Position numbers and translations under genes: made by a program
NCBI GenBank assembly: GCA_050789255.1
Contig: JBOZRQ010000009.1
Coordinates: forward strand, 68,628 to 132,627
Reading direction: 5' to 3'
Length of the DNA stretch: 64,000 nucleotides
Origin: JBOZRQ01 sp050789255
Lineage (GTDB): Bacteria > Bacillota > Sulfobacillia > Symbiobacteriales > Symbiobacteriaceae
In this document: in pieces, positions 8,574 to 17,049 of the stretch
Layout: every line of letters begins with the position of its first letter
Position numbering within the stretch: position 1 is the first letter of the stretch
The notes under the pieces: model-generated
What the model saw: only the letters and a program-made list of their open reading frames with translations
The model's database searches: none
Told to the model about the DNA's origin: nothing

Positions 8574-9770
8574 GTGATTCCCAATGGGGGGGCGTCCGTT
8601 TCCTTGGAGATACTGCGAAACCTGTTCCGCCGCCGGCTCCGAAGCGGCCTTACCGTGACGGGCATTGCCGTTGGAGTCCTGGCTTTCACCGTCATGGGGG
8701 GCATGGCCGAGAAACTGAACATGATCATCCGCGGCGGTGAGGCGTATTTCACGCACCGGATCGCCGTGCGCTCAACGGGCGGGTCCCTGCGCCTGAACGT
8801 GCTGCTGCCGGAGGATATCAAGGCGATGAAGGAGGTGGAGGGCGTCCAGGCGGTGGAGACGCATATCGTCATGCCGCTGGACGAAACCGCTGGCATTGAG
8901 TTGGCGCCGCGGGTGCTGGTGGGCATTGACCTGCCCAACTTTGCTTTGGCCCAGCACCTGGCCGGCGAGGAGGCGAGGCTGCTCCTCTGGAAAGGGCGCT
9001 GGTGGGGGCCGGGCGAGCGAAAGGTGGTCGTCCTCGGGAGCGCCGTGGCCCGGAAGATGAAGCTGGCCATCGGCGACGCCCTGGAGAGCCGGGGCACCAA
9101 GTTCAAGGTGGTGGGGATTCTGCACGAAACGCTCTCGGTCCCGGACGGCTGGGCGCTGATTCCCCAGGAGGATGCGAGGGACCTGATGCTGGACGGCAGC
9201 TCGGTCTTGCGCGGCATGGACGGCGTCGACAAGTTCGTTACCAATGCCTATGCCCTGGTGGAGCCATCTATGGGCGATCGGGTCACGGACTTGCTGGCGC
9301 AGAACCTGCGCAAGGGGTTTCTGCTCTACTCGCCGCAGCAGCTCGCCAAGGCGACCAGCACGGCCAGCACCCTGATCAACACGGCCATCCTGGGCTCCGG
9401 GTTTGTCGCCGTGCTGGTGGGGGCGCTGTCGGTCATCAACACGATGTTTGTGGCGGTGGCCGAGCGGACCCGGGAGATCGGGATCAAGAAGGCGATCGGG
9501 GCCAGCCGGTGGGACATCCTGCGGGAGTTCTTGCTGGAATCGACGACGATGGGGCTCTTTGGCGGGGTGATCGGCGTGGGGCTCGGCGCCCTGGTGATCT
9601 ATGCGATCAACCGGTTCACGGCGGATCAGGGCACGGCGGTCTTCATACTCACCCCGCGCCTGGCGTTCGGCGCCCTGGGCTTCTCCGCCCTGCTCGGAGC
9701 AATGGCGGGGCTGGTGCCGGCTACCAGGGCCGCGAGTCTCGATCCGATCAAGGCGCTCAGGGAGGTGTAG
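8574..9770 (+). CDS. MacB/FtsX-type ABC transporter permease
   Basis: The protein (398 residues from GTG 8574) has the MacB plan: one N-terminal membrane helix after NLFRRRLRSGLT, a ~220-residue extracytoplasmic MacB-PCD-like domain, then three C-terminal helices of the FtsX fold with the ERTREIGIKKAIGA loop. A TTG at 8604 behind GGGGGG is an equally plausible start that would remove ten residues. The partner ATPase follows after 5 nt. Substrate is unknown; relatives export lipoproteins, peptides or macrolides. Confidence 0.9.
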   Translation: MIPNGGASVSLEILRNLFRRRLRSGLTVTGIAVGVLAFTVMGGMAEKLNMIIRGGEAYFTHRIAVRSTGGSLRLNVLLPEDIKAMKEVEGVQAVETHIVMPLDETAGIELAPRVLVGIDLPNFALAQHLAGEEARLLLWKGRWWGPGERKVVVLGSAVARKMKLAIGDALESRGTKFKVVGILHETLSVPDGWALIPQEDARDLMLDGSSVLRGMDGVDKFVTNAYALVEPSMGDRVTDLLAQNLRKGFLLYSPQQLAKATSTASTLINTAILGSGFVAVLVGALSVINTMFVAVAERTREIGIKKAIGASRWDILREFLLESTTMGLFGGVIGVGLGALVIYAINRFTADQGTAVFILTPRLAFGALGFSALLGAMAGLVPATRAASLDPIKALREV

Positions 9771-9775
9771 GGTCG

Positions 9776-10435
9776 ATGCTGCTGCAGGCCACAGGGCTGA
9801 CCAAGCGCTATGCCATGGGGGTGGAGGCGCTGGCGGGCGCCGACCTCTCGGTGCGGCGCGGGGAGATCGTGGGGATCATGGGCCGCTCGGGGAGCGGCAA
9901 GTCGACCTTGCTCAACATTCTGGGGTGCCTGGACCGGCCGACCGCCGGCGAGGTCCGGCTGGACGGGGTCGATGTGACCCGGCTGCCGGAGCGGGCGCTG
10001 CCGCCCTTGCGCGCCAGCAAGTTGGGTTTCGTCTTTCAGGCGCACAACCTGGTCCCGACCCTGACCGCCTGGGAGAACGTGGCCCTGCCGCTGCGCTATT
10101 TGCGGCCGCGGGTGCGCGATGCCATGGAAAAAGCCCGCACGGCCTTGGAGGCCGTCGGGCTAGGTGATCGGATGCATCATCTGCCGGGGCAGCTGTCGGG
10201 CGGGCAGCAGCAGCGGGTGGCGATCGCCAGGGCGCTGGTGAACCAGCCCGCCCTGGTGCTGGCTGACGAGCCCACCGGGGCGCTCGACAGCCATACGGCG
10301 CAGGAACTACTGGGCCTGCTCCGGCGCCTGTGTGCGGAGCGCCGGCAGACCTTCGTGCTGGTCACCCACGACCCGCTGGTGGCGAAGTCCTGCGACCGGG
10401 TGCTCACCATGAACGATGGACGGCTTTACGCCTGA
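9776..10435 (+). CDS. ABC transporter ATPase, MacB/LolD type
   Basis: 219 residues with Walker A GRSGSGKST, a Q-loop (VFQAHN), signature LSGGQQQR, Walker B VLADEPTGALD and a switch His in VTHD. It sits 5 nt after the permease gene, so the two form an operon. Start MLLQATGLTKRY. Its last 10 bp overlap convergently with the HAD gene. No membrane-fusion protein is adjacent, in line with a Gram-positive-type exporter. Confidence 0.92.
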   Translation: MLLQATGLTKRYAMGVEALAGADLSVRRGEIVGIMGRSGSGKSTLLNILGCLDRPTAGEVRLDGVDVTRLPERALPPLRASKLGFVFQAHNLVPTLTAWENVALPLRYLRPRVRDAMEKARTALEAVGLGDRMHHLPGQLSGGQQQRVAIARALVNQPALVLADEPTGALDSHTAQELLGLLRRLCAERRQTFVLVTHDPLVAKSCDRVLTMNDGRLYA

Positions 10436-11259
10436 GTGAGGGCCGCAACCGCAGCGGGAATCTCGTCGAGGCGGTGGACGATGGCATCCGGGGTGCACTC
10501 GGGCAGCTCTGCCGGGGGATGCCCGTGGTGCCGGCGGTCGCGCTCCAGGCGCATGGTCAGCCAGTCGGGGCCGGCGGCAGGGCGCCGGTGCGGCGGCAGG
10601 GCGGCGAGTTCAGGGGTCAGCTCGGTGTAGCCGGGGGCGCCGGGCTGGCAGACGTAGATGGCCAGCCAGCCGGCCCGCTTCGCTCCGGCAATGTCGTGGG
10701 GGAGCACGTCGCCCACGTGGATGCGGACCGGGCCGCCGAACCGCTCGGCCGCTCGGAAGATGGGCGTCTCCGGCTTGGCGGCGCCCACCGCCTCCGGCGT
10801 GATCATGTCGTCGAAGAGGTGCAGCACGCCGTGCTTGCGCAGCACGGGGGCCTGGTAGTCACGGAAGCCGTTGGTGATGGTGACCAGGGTGTGCCCCTGC
10901 TCCTTTAGGGTCTGCAGGCACTCCGGGGCGCCGTCGTACAGGTAGCTGAGCCCCGGCACCTCGCAGTACTGGGTGACCAGGTCGGCGCACTTCAGGCTGT
11001 ACGGGACATTCAGTTGAGCGGCGACGAACCCGGCGATATCGTCCCAGTCGTGGGCCTCCACCAGCCGGCCGCTGTGTAGCCGGGCCTGGTGCTCTTCCAG
11101 AATCAGGTCGAGGATGCGATCGACAGCCGCTTCGGGATTGGCCGGGTCGTGCAGGGCAGCCAGCTCCCGCTGAATATGCGCAAAGACGCCGTCGGGGCGC
11201 CCGGACCGCCAGGGGCTGCGCTGCAGGACTCCGTCAAGATCAAACGAGATGAGTGCCAT
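10426..11259 (-). CDS. HAD-superfamily hydrolase
   Basis: 277 residues with all four HAD motifs: nucleophile FDLDGVL at the N-terminus, ITNGF, the Lys in AAKPETPIF, and acidic VGDVLPHDIAGAKRAG. A helical cap lies between motifs I and II. It is therefore a phosphatase or related phosphotransferase of unknown substrate. Start ATG 11259 has AAGGAG 7 nt upstream. The C-terminal ~60 residues (HRRPAAGPDW onward) extend past the core fold. Confidence 0.85.
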   Translation of the reverse strand: MALISFDLDGVLQRSPWRSGRPDGVFAHIQRELAALHDPANPEAAVDRILDLILEEHQARLHSGRLVEAHDWDDIAGFVAAQLNVPYSLKCADLVTQYCEVPGLSYLYDGAPECLQTLKEQGHTLVTITNGFRDYQAPVLRKHGVLHLFDDMITPEAVGAAKPETPIFRAAERFGGPVRIHVGDVLPHDIAGAKRAGWLAIYVCQPGAPGYTELTPELAALPPHRRPAAGPDWLTMRLERDRRHHGHPPAELPECTPDAIVHRLDEIPAAVAALTQA

Positions 11260-11330
11260 GGTTAGCTCCTTGGTGTAGGTGTAGTTATGTCTATTTAACC
11301 ACAGGAGGGACTGGAGCGCGGGCATTTTTT

Positions 11331-11499
11331 GCCACGGATTTCGCGGCAGATTTAACGGATTGCGCAGATTTCGCTTCATAGTCGGGCTGAGTAAATATAA
11401 ACACTCCAGGTATCATCTGTGTAATCACAAAAATCTGCGTAATCAGCGTTAAAATCCCCGTCTCCAATTTTCATCCGTGAAATCCGTGTGATCCGTGGC
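11331..11499. repeat. Dispersed CCACGGATT-type repeat, inverted arrangement
   Basis: The gap 11260-11628 carries no gene. It opens with GCCACGGATTTCGCGGCAG and related units (ACGGATT, GCGCAGATT). It ends with the reverse-complement series AATCCGTGTGATCCGTGGC, so the ends are inverted relative to each other. Between them are TCTGTGTAATCAC and TCTGCGTAATCAGCG units. Copies also occur at 53421-53440 and 63688-63740. Similar words recur in many bacterial genomes, but I know no firm function. Confidence 0.75.
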
Positions 11500-11575
11500 G
11501 AAGTAACGCCCCACTCTCAAACCGTAGACGCAGGACAGGAATCGGGGCGGCTAAAAGCGAAATCCTAAGTGCAGT

Positions 11576-11605
11576 GGTCTCGCCGCCTGGTTGGTCGGCG
11601 AGACC
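11576..11605 (+). promoter_or_regulatory. Perfect inverted repeat upstream of pcrA
   Basis: GGTCTCGCCG (11576-11585) and CGGCGAGACC (11596-11605) form a 10-bp perfect stem with a 10-nt loop. It ends 23 nt before the chosen GTG start of the helicase gene. No T-run follows, so it is not a simple terminator. It could be an operator or a leader hairpin. Confidence 0.55.
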
Positions 11606-11628
11606 GCCGCGTGACTAGGCCGCAAGGG

Positions 11629-13848
11629 GTGACCACACTGCAATCCGAACCGTTCTGGGCCTCCATCACCGTGCCGCTCACCGCGGCGCAACGCACCGCC
11701 ATCGCCCACGTGGACGGGCCCCTGCTGGTCGTGGCCGGCCCCGGCTCCGGCAAGACCACCGTCATTACCTACAGAGCCGCTTACCTGACCAAGGTGGCCG
11801 GGGTCGACCCCGCCTCGCTGTTGGTCGTCACCTTTACCAAGGCCGCCGCCGATGCCATGAAGGCCCGGACCGCCCGGGTGGCCGGCGCCGCCGTCGCCTC
11901 CCGGGGCACCTTCGGGACCTTCCACGCCCTGGCCTACCGCATGCTGCGCCAGGCTGACCCCGGGCGCCGCATCAAGCTCCTGGAGGAGGGCGAGCAGCTC
12001 GGGCTCGTCCGGCAGCTCATGCAGCAGGTCGGGCTGAACACCGACGACGAGACGGTCATGGACGCCGTGGGGGAGATCTCCCGCATGCGGGCCTCCACCG
12101 ACCGGGTCGCCGCCTTCAACCCCCGCGGCATGACCAAAACCGACTTCCGCCGCCTCTACGAGGGCTACCAGGAGGCGAAGGCCGAGCGGGGCGCCCTCGA
12201 CTTCGACGACCTGCTCCACGAGGCGCTGGGTCAGCTCCAGTCCAACCCGGACATGCTCGCCTGGTACCGCAACCGGTACCGCCACATCATGGTTGATGAG
12301 TTTCAGGACACCAACCCCGTCCAGTGGGAGCTGGTCCGGATCCTCGCCGCGCCGCTTAACAACCTCTGCGTCGTCGGCGATGACGACCAGGCGATCTACG
12401 GCTGGCGGGGCGCCACACCGGACTTCCTGCTGGGCTTCCCCCAGGCATTCCCCCAGGCCGTGCGGGTCACCCTCGACCAGAACCACCGCTGCCCGCCCGC
12501 CGTGGTGCAGGCATCGAACCGCCTGGCCGCTCATAACCAGCACCGCTTCGGCAAGGTGGTCAAGGCCACCAGGTCCGGCGGCGCCCCGATATCCTTAATG
12601 AGCCCCGCCGACAGTCTCCTGGAGGCGGAGGAGATCGTCCAACTGATCAGACGGACCCCGGGCAGCCTGGAGAGCTGGGCCGTGGTCTACCGGACCAACC
12701 AGCAGGGGCACACCGTGGCCCAGGTGCTCAGCCGGGCCGGCCTGCCCTACCGGGTGCTGGGCGGGCTGCCCAACCTGTACCGGCGCTGGCCCGTCCAGGA
12801 CGTGCTCAGCTACCTGCGGGCCGCCACCGGCGACCTGGGCGCCATCGAGCCGGTGATCAACCGGCCTACCCGGTACATCTCGCGGGCGGTTATGCAGGAG
12901 GCGAAGGCGATCGCCGGCCGGACCGGCCTGGATGTGCTGAGCGCCATCGCCCAGACCGGCCTGCTGCGCTCCTGGCAGCTCCGCCCGATCGAGGAGCTGA
13001 TCGACCACCTGCTCCGGCTGTCGACCCTGCCGGCGCCCGACGCCATCGGGTACGTCCGGACGGTCATCGGATATGATGATTACATCCGGGAGTACTGCAC
13101 CCGCGAGGGCGGCTCCGCCGACGAGATGCTCGGGCTACTCTCCGAGGTGCAGCGGACCACGCCGGCCATGCCGGTCCTGCAGTTCCTCGCCCACGTCGAC
13201 TCCTTCTCTGCCCGCTCCGGGCAGGCCGCGGAGGACGGCGAGAGCGCCGTGACCCTGGTGACCTGCCACAAGGCCAAGGGCCTGGAGTTCCCGCACGTGG
13301 TGGTGATCGGGGCGATCGACAAGCTGATGCCCCACCGCGGCGCCGAGGACCTGGAAGAGGAGCGCCGGCTGATGTATGTGGCGATGACCCGGGCCAAGGA
13401 GCGGCTTTGGGTCAGCAGCCCTGGCGCCTACGAGGGCCGGGAGTGCCAGCCCTCGCCCTTCATCGGCGAGGCGCTGGGACCGGAGGCGGAGGCGTTCCTC
13501 GCACAGCGGCGCGCAGCGGAGCCGGCGCCTGCGCCTGCTCCAGCGCCAGCCCCGGTGGTGACGCCGGCACCGGCGCCCGAGCCGGTGATCCGGGCGGTGC
13601 CCAAGCCGGCGCCCAAGGCGAAGAAGGCGGGCCGCAAGGTCTACATCGAGCCGGCGGAATCCGACCTGCCGCCCTTGCTGGAGCCCGGGACCCGGGTCTT
13701 CCACGAGCGCCACGGCAGCGGGCTGATCGAATCCATTGACCCGACGCTCCGGCGGGTAATCATCGACTTCAGCGGTAACCGGCTCTCCCTGGACCTGGCC
13801 TGGTGCCTGGGATCGCCGCAGTTCTTTCGGGTGGAAACGGGGGATTGA
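11629..13848 (+). CDS. pcrA: UvrD/PcrA-type superfamily 1 DNA helicase
   Basis: 3'-5' helicase for repair and transcription-replication conflicts. From GTG 11629 it has 739 residues. Motifs in order: Q-motif LTAAQRTAI, Walker A AGPGSGKTT, DEFQDTNPVQ, GDDDQAIYGWRG, QNHRCP, CHKAKGLEFPHVV and YVAMTRAKERL. A Pro-Ala-rich linker (APAPAPAPAP and similar) leads to a C-terminal Tudor-like domain, PGTRVFHERHGSG...VDF-type, as in the RNA-polymerase-binding tail of PcrA. The open frame begins at GTG 11569, but that region contains the hairpin and has no ribosome site. The start is therefore uncertain within 60 nt. Confidence 0.92.
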   Translation: MTTLQSEPFWASITVPLTAAQRTAIAHVDGPLLVVAGPGSGKTTVITYRAAYLTKVAGVDPASLLVVTFTKAAADAMKARTARVAGAAVASRGTFGTFHALAYRMLRQADPGRRIKLLEEGEQLGLVRQLMQQVGLNTDDETVMDAVGEISRMRASTDRVAAFNPRGMTKTDFRRLYEGYQEAKAERGALDFDDLLHEALGQLQSNPDMLAWYRNRYRHIMVDEFQDTNPVQWELVRILAAPLNNLCVVGDDDQAIYGWRGATPDFLLGFPQAFPQAVRVTLDQNHRCPPAVVQASNRLAAHNQHRFGKVVKATRSGGAPISLMSPADSLLEAEEIVQLIRRTPGSLESWAVVYRTNQQGHTVAQVLSRAGLPYRVLGGLPNLYRRWPVQDVLSYLRAATGDLGAIEPVINRPTRYISRAVMQEAKAIAGRTGLDVLSAIAQTGLLRSWQLRPIEELIDHLLRLSTLPAPDAIGYVRTVIGYDDYIREYCTREGGSADEMLGLLSEVQRTTPAMPVLQFLAHVDSFSARSGQAAEDGESAVTLVTCHKAKGLEFPHVVVIGAIDKLMPHRGAEDLEEERRLMYVAMTRAKERLWVSSPGAYEGRECQPSPFIGEALGPEAEAFLAQRRAAEPAPAPAPAPAPVVTPAPAPEPVIRAVPKPAPKAKKAGRKVYIEPAESDLPPLLEPGTRVFHERHGSGLIESIDPTLRRVIIDFSGNRLSLDLAWCLGSPQFFRVETGD

Positions 13849-13856
13849 GCAGAGCT

Positions 13857-14258
13857 ATGCCGGTGCCTAAGGACGAGAAGCACCCCGAGTTGCAGGGGAC
13901 CAAGGAGTATTACCTGTCGGTCTTGGCGGAGCTGTGCGAGAAGTACCCCATGGTGGCCGAACGGCGGGAGATGCTCCTGCTGATTACCGGTCTGATTGAC
14001 AAGGTGGAGGAAGGGCGGATCATGGACGCCATCGTCCACGGCAAGGGCGTGGTCAACACCATTACCGACTGCGCCTCCGACTCGATCGCCCTGGTCTACA
14101 ACAACGGCTGGGCCCTGGGGTTCGAGGGGGACGGCGGCGAGCTCGTCATCGCCATCGAGTACATCAAGGAGATTCGCCCACGCAAGACCGGCGTGGAGGT
14201 CGATCTGGACACCGGGGAGCACATTTACCTGCGCTTCCATGGGCGGACGGTTGAATAA
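13857..14258 (+). CDS. Conserved-looking hypothetical protein
   Basis: 133 residues, not recognised. The start at ATG 13857 (MPVPKDEKHPEL) has GGGGGA 10 nt upstream, and the gene begins 8 nt after pcrA stops, so the two are probably co-transcribed. The N-terminal half is helical (KEYYLSVLAELCEKYP). The C-terminal half is predicted beta-rich (SIALVYNNGWALGFEG, EIRPRKTGVEVDL). There is no signal peptide or membrane helix and no catalytic motif that I recognise. Confidence 0.7.
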   Translation: MPVPKDEKHPELQGTKEYYLSVLAELCEKYPMVAERREMLLLITGLIDKVEEGRIMDAIVHGKGVVNTITDCASDSIALVYNNGWALGFEGDGGELVIAIEYIKEIRPRKTGVEVDLDTGEHIYLRFHGRTVE

Positions 14259-14282
14259 GACCCATGCCGCACTGTTATGAAT

Positions 14283-14313
14283 CCCCGTCCTTGCCTCACT
14301 GGCCGGGACGGGG
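14283..14313 (+). terminator. Hairpin after the pcrA unit
   Basis: CCCCGTCC and GGACGGGG form an 8-bp stem with a 15-nt loop. The tail, TATTCT, is only mildly T-rich, so this is a likely but not strong terminator separating pcrA from the BlaI unit. Confidence 0.5.
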
Positions 14314-14330
14314 TATTCTGAGGGTGGAAA

Positions 14331-14346
14331 TACTACAAGCGTCGTA
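14331..14346. promoter_or_regulatory. BlaI/MecI-type operator before blaI
   Basis: TACTAC-aagc-GTCGTA matches the BlaI/MecI dyad TACTAC-N4-GTAGTA with one mismatch. It lies 16-31 bp before the blaI start, which suggests autoregulation. The better copy is at 15682-15697. Confidence 0.75.
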
Positions 14347-14361
14347 ATTGGGGGTGTCAGG

Positions 14362-14745
14362 GTGCCTGAGGGTATGGAACTGGGGCCGCTGGAGGCCGAG
14401 GTGCTGCGGCTGGTCTGGGAGAAGGGCGAGGCGGGGGTGGACGACGTGCACCAGGCGCTGTTGGCCTCCCGTGAGATCGCCTATACCACGGTGATGACCG
14501 TGATGACCCGACTGGCCGCCAAGGGTGTGCTCCGGCGCCGGAAGGAGGGCCGGGCGTACGTCTACCAGGCGGCGGTCGACCGCACCGCCATGGCGGGCTC
14601 GTCGCTGCGGGACTGGGCCGAGCGCTTCTTCGGCGGGCGTGTGGTGCCGGCGGTAAGCTTTCTGCTCGGCAACGAGAAGCTCACCCCCAGCGATGTGGCG
14701 GAGCTGAAACGGCTGGTGGAGGAGCTGGAGAAGGGGGAGTCCTGA
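14362..14745 (+). CDS. blaI: BlaI/MecI-family transcriptional repressor
   Basis: 127 residues with the BlaI winged helix: LEAEVLRLVWEKGEAGVDDV, AYTTVMTVMTRLAAKGVLRR and EGRAYVYQAAVDR, then a helical dimerisation tail (LKRLVEELEKGES). Start GTG 14362 has GGGGG upstream. The M56 protease gene follows after 1 nt. In this family a membrane metalloprotease inactivates the repressor on signal. No beta-lactamase gene is near. The second operator precedes an ABC exporter instead, so that operon is the likely target. Confidence 0.92.
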   Translation: MPEGMELGPLEAEVLRLVWEKGEAGVDDVHQALLASREIAYTTVMTVMTRLAAKGVLRRRKEGRAYVYQAAVDRTAMAGSSLRDWAERFFGGRVVPAVSFLLGNEKLTPSDVAELKRLVEELEKGES

Positions 14746-14746
14746 C

Positions 14747-15652
14747 ATGGTGGCAACGCTGATCTGGCTGGCGGCGTCGGCGATCTTCCTGGTCGACAGC
14801 CACCTGCTGATGGGCACCATGGGGGATCGGATCAGCCATCGGGAGCGGCAGCTCTGGCTGGCGGCGCCGCTGCTGCACGCCGTTCTTGCTGCGTGTTTGA
14901 CCCCGTGGCGGCTCTGGGCGGTGGCGGCGGTGGCTGTAGCCGTCAGTGCTCACGCCGTTCGCCATCTCAGATGGCAGCGGGCCCTGATGGGGCGGCTGCG
15001 TCCGGCATCAGCGGAGCTGACCGCGTGGATCGGCGCCCGGGCGGCCGCTTGGGGGGCGCCGCTCCCTGCACGGGTGATGGTCTCGGCGCAGGATGGCCCG
15101 GCCGTCTTCGGCATCCGGGAGCGGATCCTGGTGCTGCCGGAGGACTTGCCCGAAGCCGAGCGCTCGGCCGTGGTGGCGCACGAGCTGGCCCACCTGCGCG
15201 GGCGTGATCCCCTGAAGCTCTGGCTGGTCGGGGTGGCGTCCACGCTGTTGGGATGGCTGCCGCCGGCCCGGTCGGTGCTCAAGCGGCTGCCGCTCGAGAT
15301 CGAGCTGGATGCCGACCATCAGGCTGCCCAGTGCCTGGGAGATGCTCGCTTTTATGCGGCGACGCTGGGGCGCCTTGGCCTACGCCAGAGCGGTTTGGCC
15401 GTCGGGGTCTCCCTGGCTGGGGAGCCCGCCGACCTGGTGGTCCGGCTGCACAAGCTCGCTGACCCCCGGCGGTCGCTGGCGAGCCTCTACCTGCCGGGTT
15501 GGCTGCCCGGGACGTGGCGGCAGCGGGTGGCGAGGGGCAGCGCCAAGCGGGCGGGGCGCCCTGTCTCCCGGTACTTCGGCTACTGGCTGGTCGGGTGGCT
15601 GACGGCTGGGTACCTGGCCCTGACCGGTGTGATGATCCACCTTCTTGGGTAG
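14747..15652 (+). CDS. M56-family membrane metalloprotease (BlaR1-like, no sensor domain)
   Basis: 301 residues: N-terminal helix MVATLIWLAASAIFLVDS, two more helices, then a zinc protease core. The core has HELAHLRGRDPLK as the HExxH site and ELDAD as the likely third-ligand helix. A final helix ends the protein. The family cleaves BlaI-type repressors after membrane signalling. There is no penicillin-binding sensor domain at the C-terminus, unlike BlaR1/MecR1, so the signal must be sensed differently. The gene is adjacent to blaI and 62 nt before the target ABC operon. Confidence 0.87.
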   Translation: MVATLIWLAASAIFLVDSHLLMGTMGDRISHRERQLWLAAPLLHAVLAACLTPWRLWAVAAVAVAVSAHAVRHLRWQRALMGRLRPASAELTAWIGARAAAWGAPLPARVMVSAQDGPAVFGIRERILVLPEDLPEAERSAVVAHELAHLRGRDPLKLWLVGVASTLLGWLPPARSVLKRLPLEIELDADHQAAQCLGDARFYAATLGRLGLRQSGLAVGVSLAGEPADLVVRLHKLADPRRSLASLYLPGWLPGTWRQRVARGSAKRAGRPVSRYFGYWLVGWLTAGYLALTGVMIHLLG

Positions 15653-15681
15653 CCCTGCGGGGCTTCCCTTTTGGCCTCAAC

Positions 15682-15697
15682 TACTACGATTGTAGTA
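15682..15697. promoter_or_regulatory. Perfect BlaI/MecI operator before the ABC exporter operon
   Basis: TACTAC-gatt-GTAGTA is a perfect 6+6 dyad with the 4-bp spacer of BlaI/MecI operators. It lies just before the GGAGGTG ribosome site and ATG 15715, so bound repressor would sit on the transcription start region of the exporter genes. Confidence 0.85.
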
Positions 15698-15714
15698 TGC
15701 AACGGAGGTGCCAC

Positions 15715-17049
15715 ATGACTACCTTTACGTACGCCAGGACCGGCAAGGCGCTCCGCTCGACGACCAACATGTTCACGTCCATGCTCATGGGCGACGTGGC
15801 TGTGATTGTGATCCTGGTCTTCATCCTCTCGGAGCCCTGGAACTGGGTTACCCTGGTGGGGGGGTCGGTCCTGGTCGTGTTGGCAGTTCGGCTGCTCCGG
15901 TATCCCCTCCGGACGGCTCACACCCTGGATGAGGCCGGGCTCCATCTACATATGGGGCGCTTCCGGATGACGATCCCACGCGACGCGATTGTCGGTGCGC
16001 AGCGGTACACGGCGGCGCTGCCCGGCGGGACGCCCGTCCCGACAAGGCCGGCGGCCTACCGGCCCGACACCGACACGCTCTACCTACTGGCGGAGAAGCA
16101 GGGGCTCGTGGAGGTCCAGCTGAGCCAGCCCGTGGAGCGGCGCAAGGGGAACCTGGCCTTTGAGTTTACCCGCCTGGTCCTCAGCCTCGATGACCCGGAC
16201 AGCCTGGTTTCGGCCTTGAACGGCACGGCGCCGGCGGCGGCGGTCACGGCGGAGGCGCCCCGGGTCGCGGTGAGCGCCCACCTCTGGGCGGGGAGCGGCA
16301 GCGCGATTCGGCTGGAGGGGCTCTCCAAGCGGTTCGGCGACTTCCAGGCGGTGCGGGAGGTCAGCCTGGCAGTGGAGCCGGGGGAGATTCTGGCCTTCCT
16401 GGGCAGCAACGGCGCCGGCAAGACGACTACGATCAAGATGATGGTGGGGCTCCTGCGCCCCAGCGCCGGGCGGGTGCTGATCGGCGGGCGCAATGTGTGG
16501 GCCGAGGGAGCCGAGGCCCGCCGCCTGGTCGGGTACGTGCCCGACGTGCCCATACTGTATGAGGGGCTGACGGCCCGGGAGTTCCTGTGGCTGATGGCCG
16601 GGCTGTACGGGCTCGACCGGGCCGAGGGGCGCCGCAGGGCGGAGGAGCTGCTGGCGATGCTGAAGATGGAGCGCTGGGGCGACCATCTCATGAAAGGGTT
16701 CTCGCTTGGCATGAAGCGGAAGATGGCGATCGCGGCGGCGCTGGTCCACCGGCCGCAGGTGCTGCTGCTCGACGAGGTGACCAACGGGCTCGACCCCCGG
16801 GCGACCCGGGAGGTGAAGGACTTCATCCTGGCGGCGGCCCGGGCAGGCACAGCGGTGCTCCTGACCACGCACCTGCTGGACGTCGCCCAGGAGCTGGCCG
16901 ACCGCATTGCGGTGATCCATCGGGGCGAGGTGCGGGCAAGCGGCACCCTCTCGGAGCTGCAGGGCCAGGCAGGGCGCCCGCTTGCCGGGCTGGAGGAGCT
17001 GTTCCTCGCCTTCACGGAGGATGAGCCCGAGCGGGGGGTGAGCGCATGA
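15715..17049 (+). CDS. ABC transporter ATPase with an N-terminal membrane domain
   Basis: 444 residues. Residues 1-165 hold two membrane helices (VAVIVILVFIL and VTLVGGSVLVVLAV) and a PH-like soluble stretch. The rest is an ABC-2 type ATPase: Walker A GSNGAGKTT, a variant signature FSLGMKRK, Walker B VLLLDEVTNGLD and a switch His in TTHLLD. A membrane domain fused ahead of the ATPase is unusual. The start ATG 15715 has GGAGGTG 5 nt upstream. The upstream open frame overlaps the M56 gene and was not used. The permease gene starts inside the last codon (ATGA). Confidence 0.88.
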   Translation: MTTFTYARTGKALRSTTNMFTSMLMGDVAVIVILVFILSEPWNWVTLVGGSVLVVLAVRLLRYPLRTAHTLDEAGLHLHMGRFRMTIPRDAIVGAQRYTAALPGGTPVPTRPAAYRPDTDTLYLLAEKQGLVEVQLSQPVERRKGNLAFEFTRLVLSLDDPDSLVSALNGTAPAAAVTAEAPRVAVSAHLWAGSGSAIRLEGLSKRFGDFQAVREVSLAVEPGEILAFLGSNGAGKTTTIKMMVGLLRPSAGRVLIGGRNVWAEGAEARRLVGYVPDVPILYEGLTAREFLWLMAGLYGLDRAEGRRRAEELLAMLKMERWGDHLMKGFSLGMKRKMAIAAALVHRPQVLLLDEVTNGLDPRATREVKDFILAAARAGTAVLLTTHLLDVAQELADRIAVIHRGEVRASGTLSELQGQAGRPLAGLEELFLAFTEDEPERGVSA

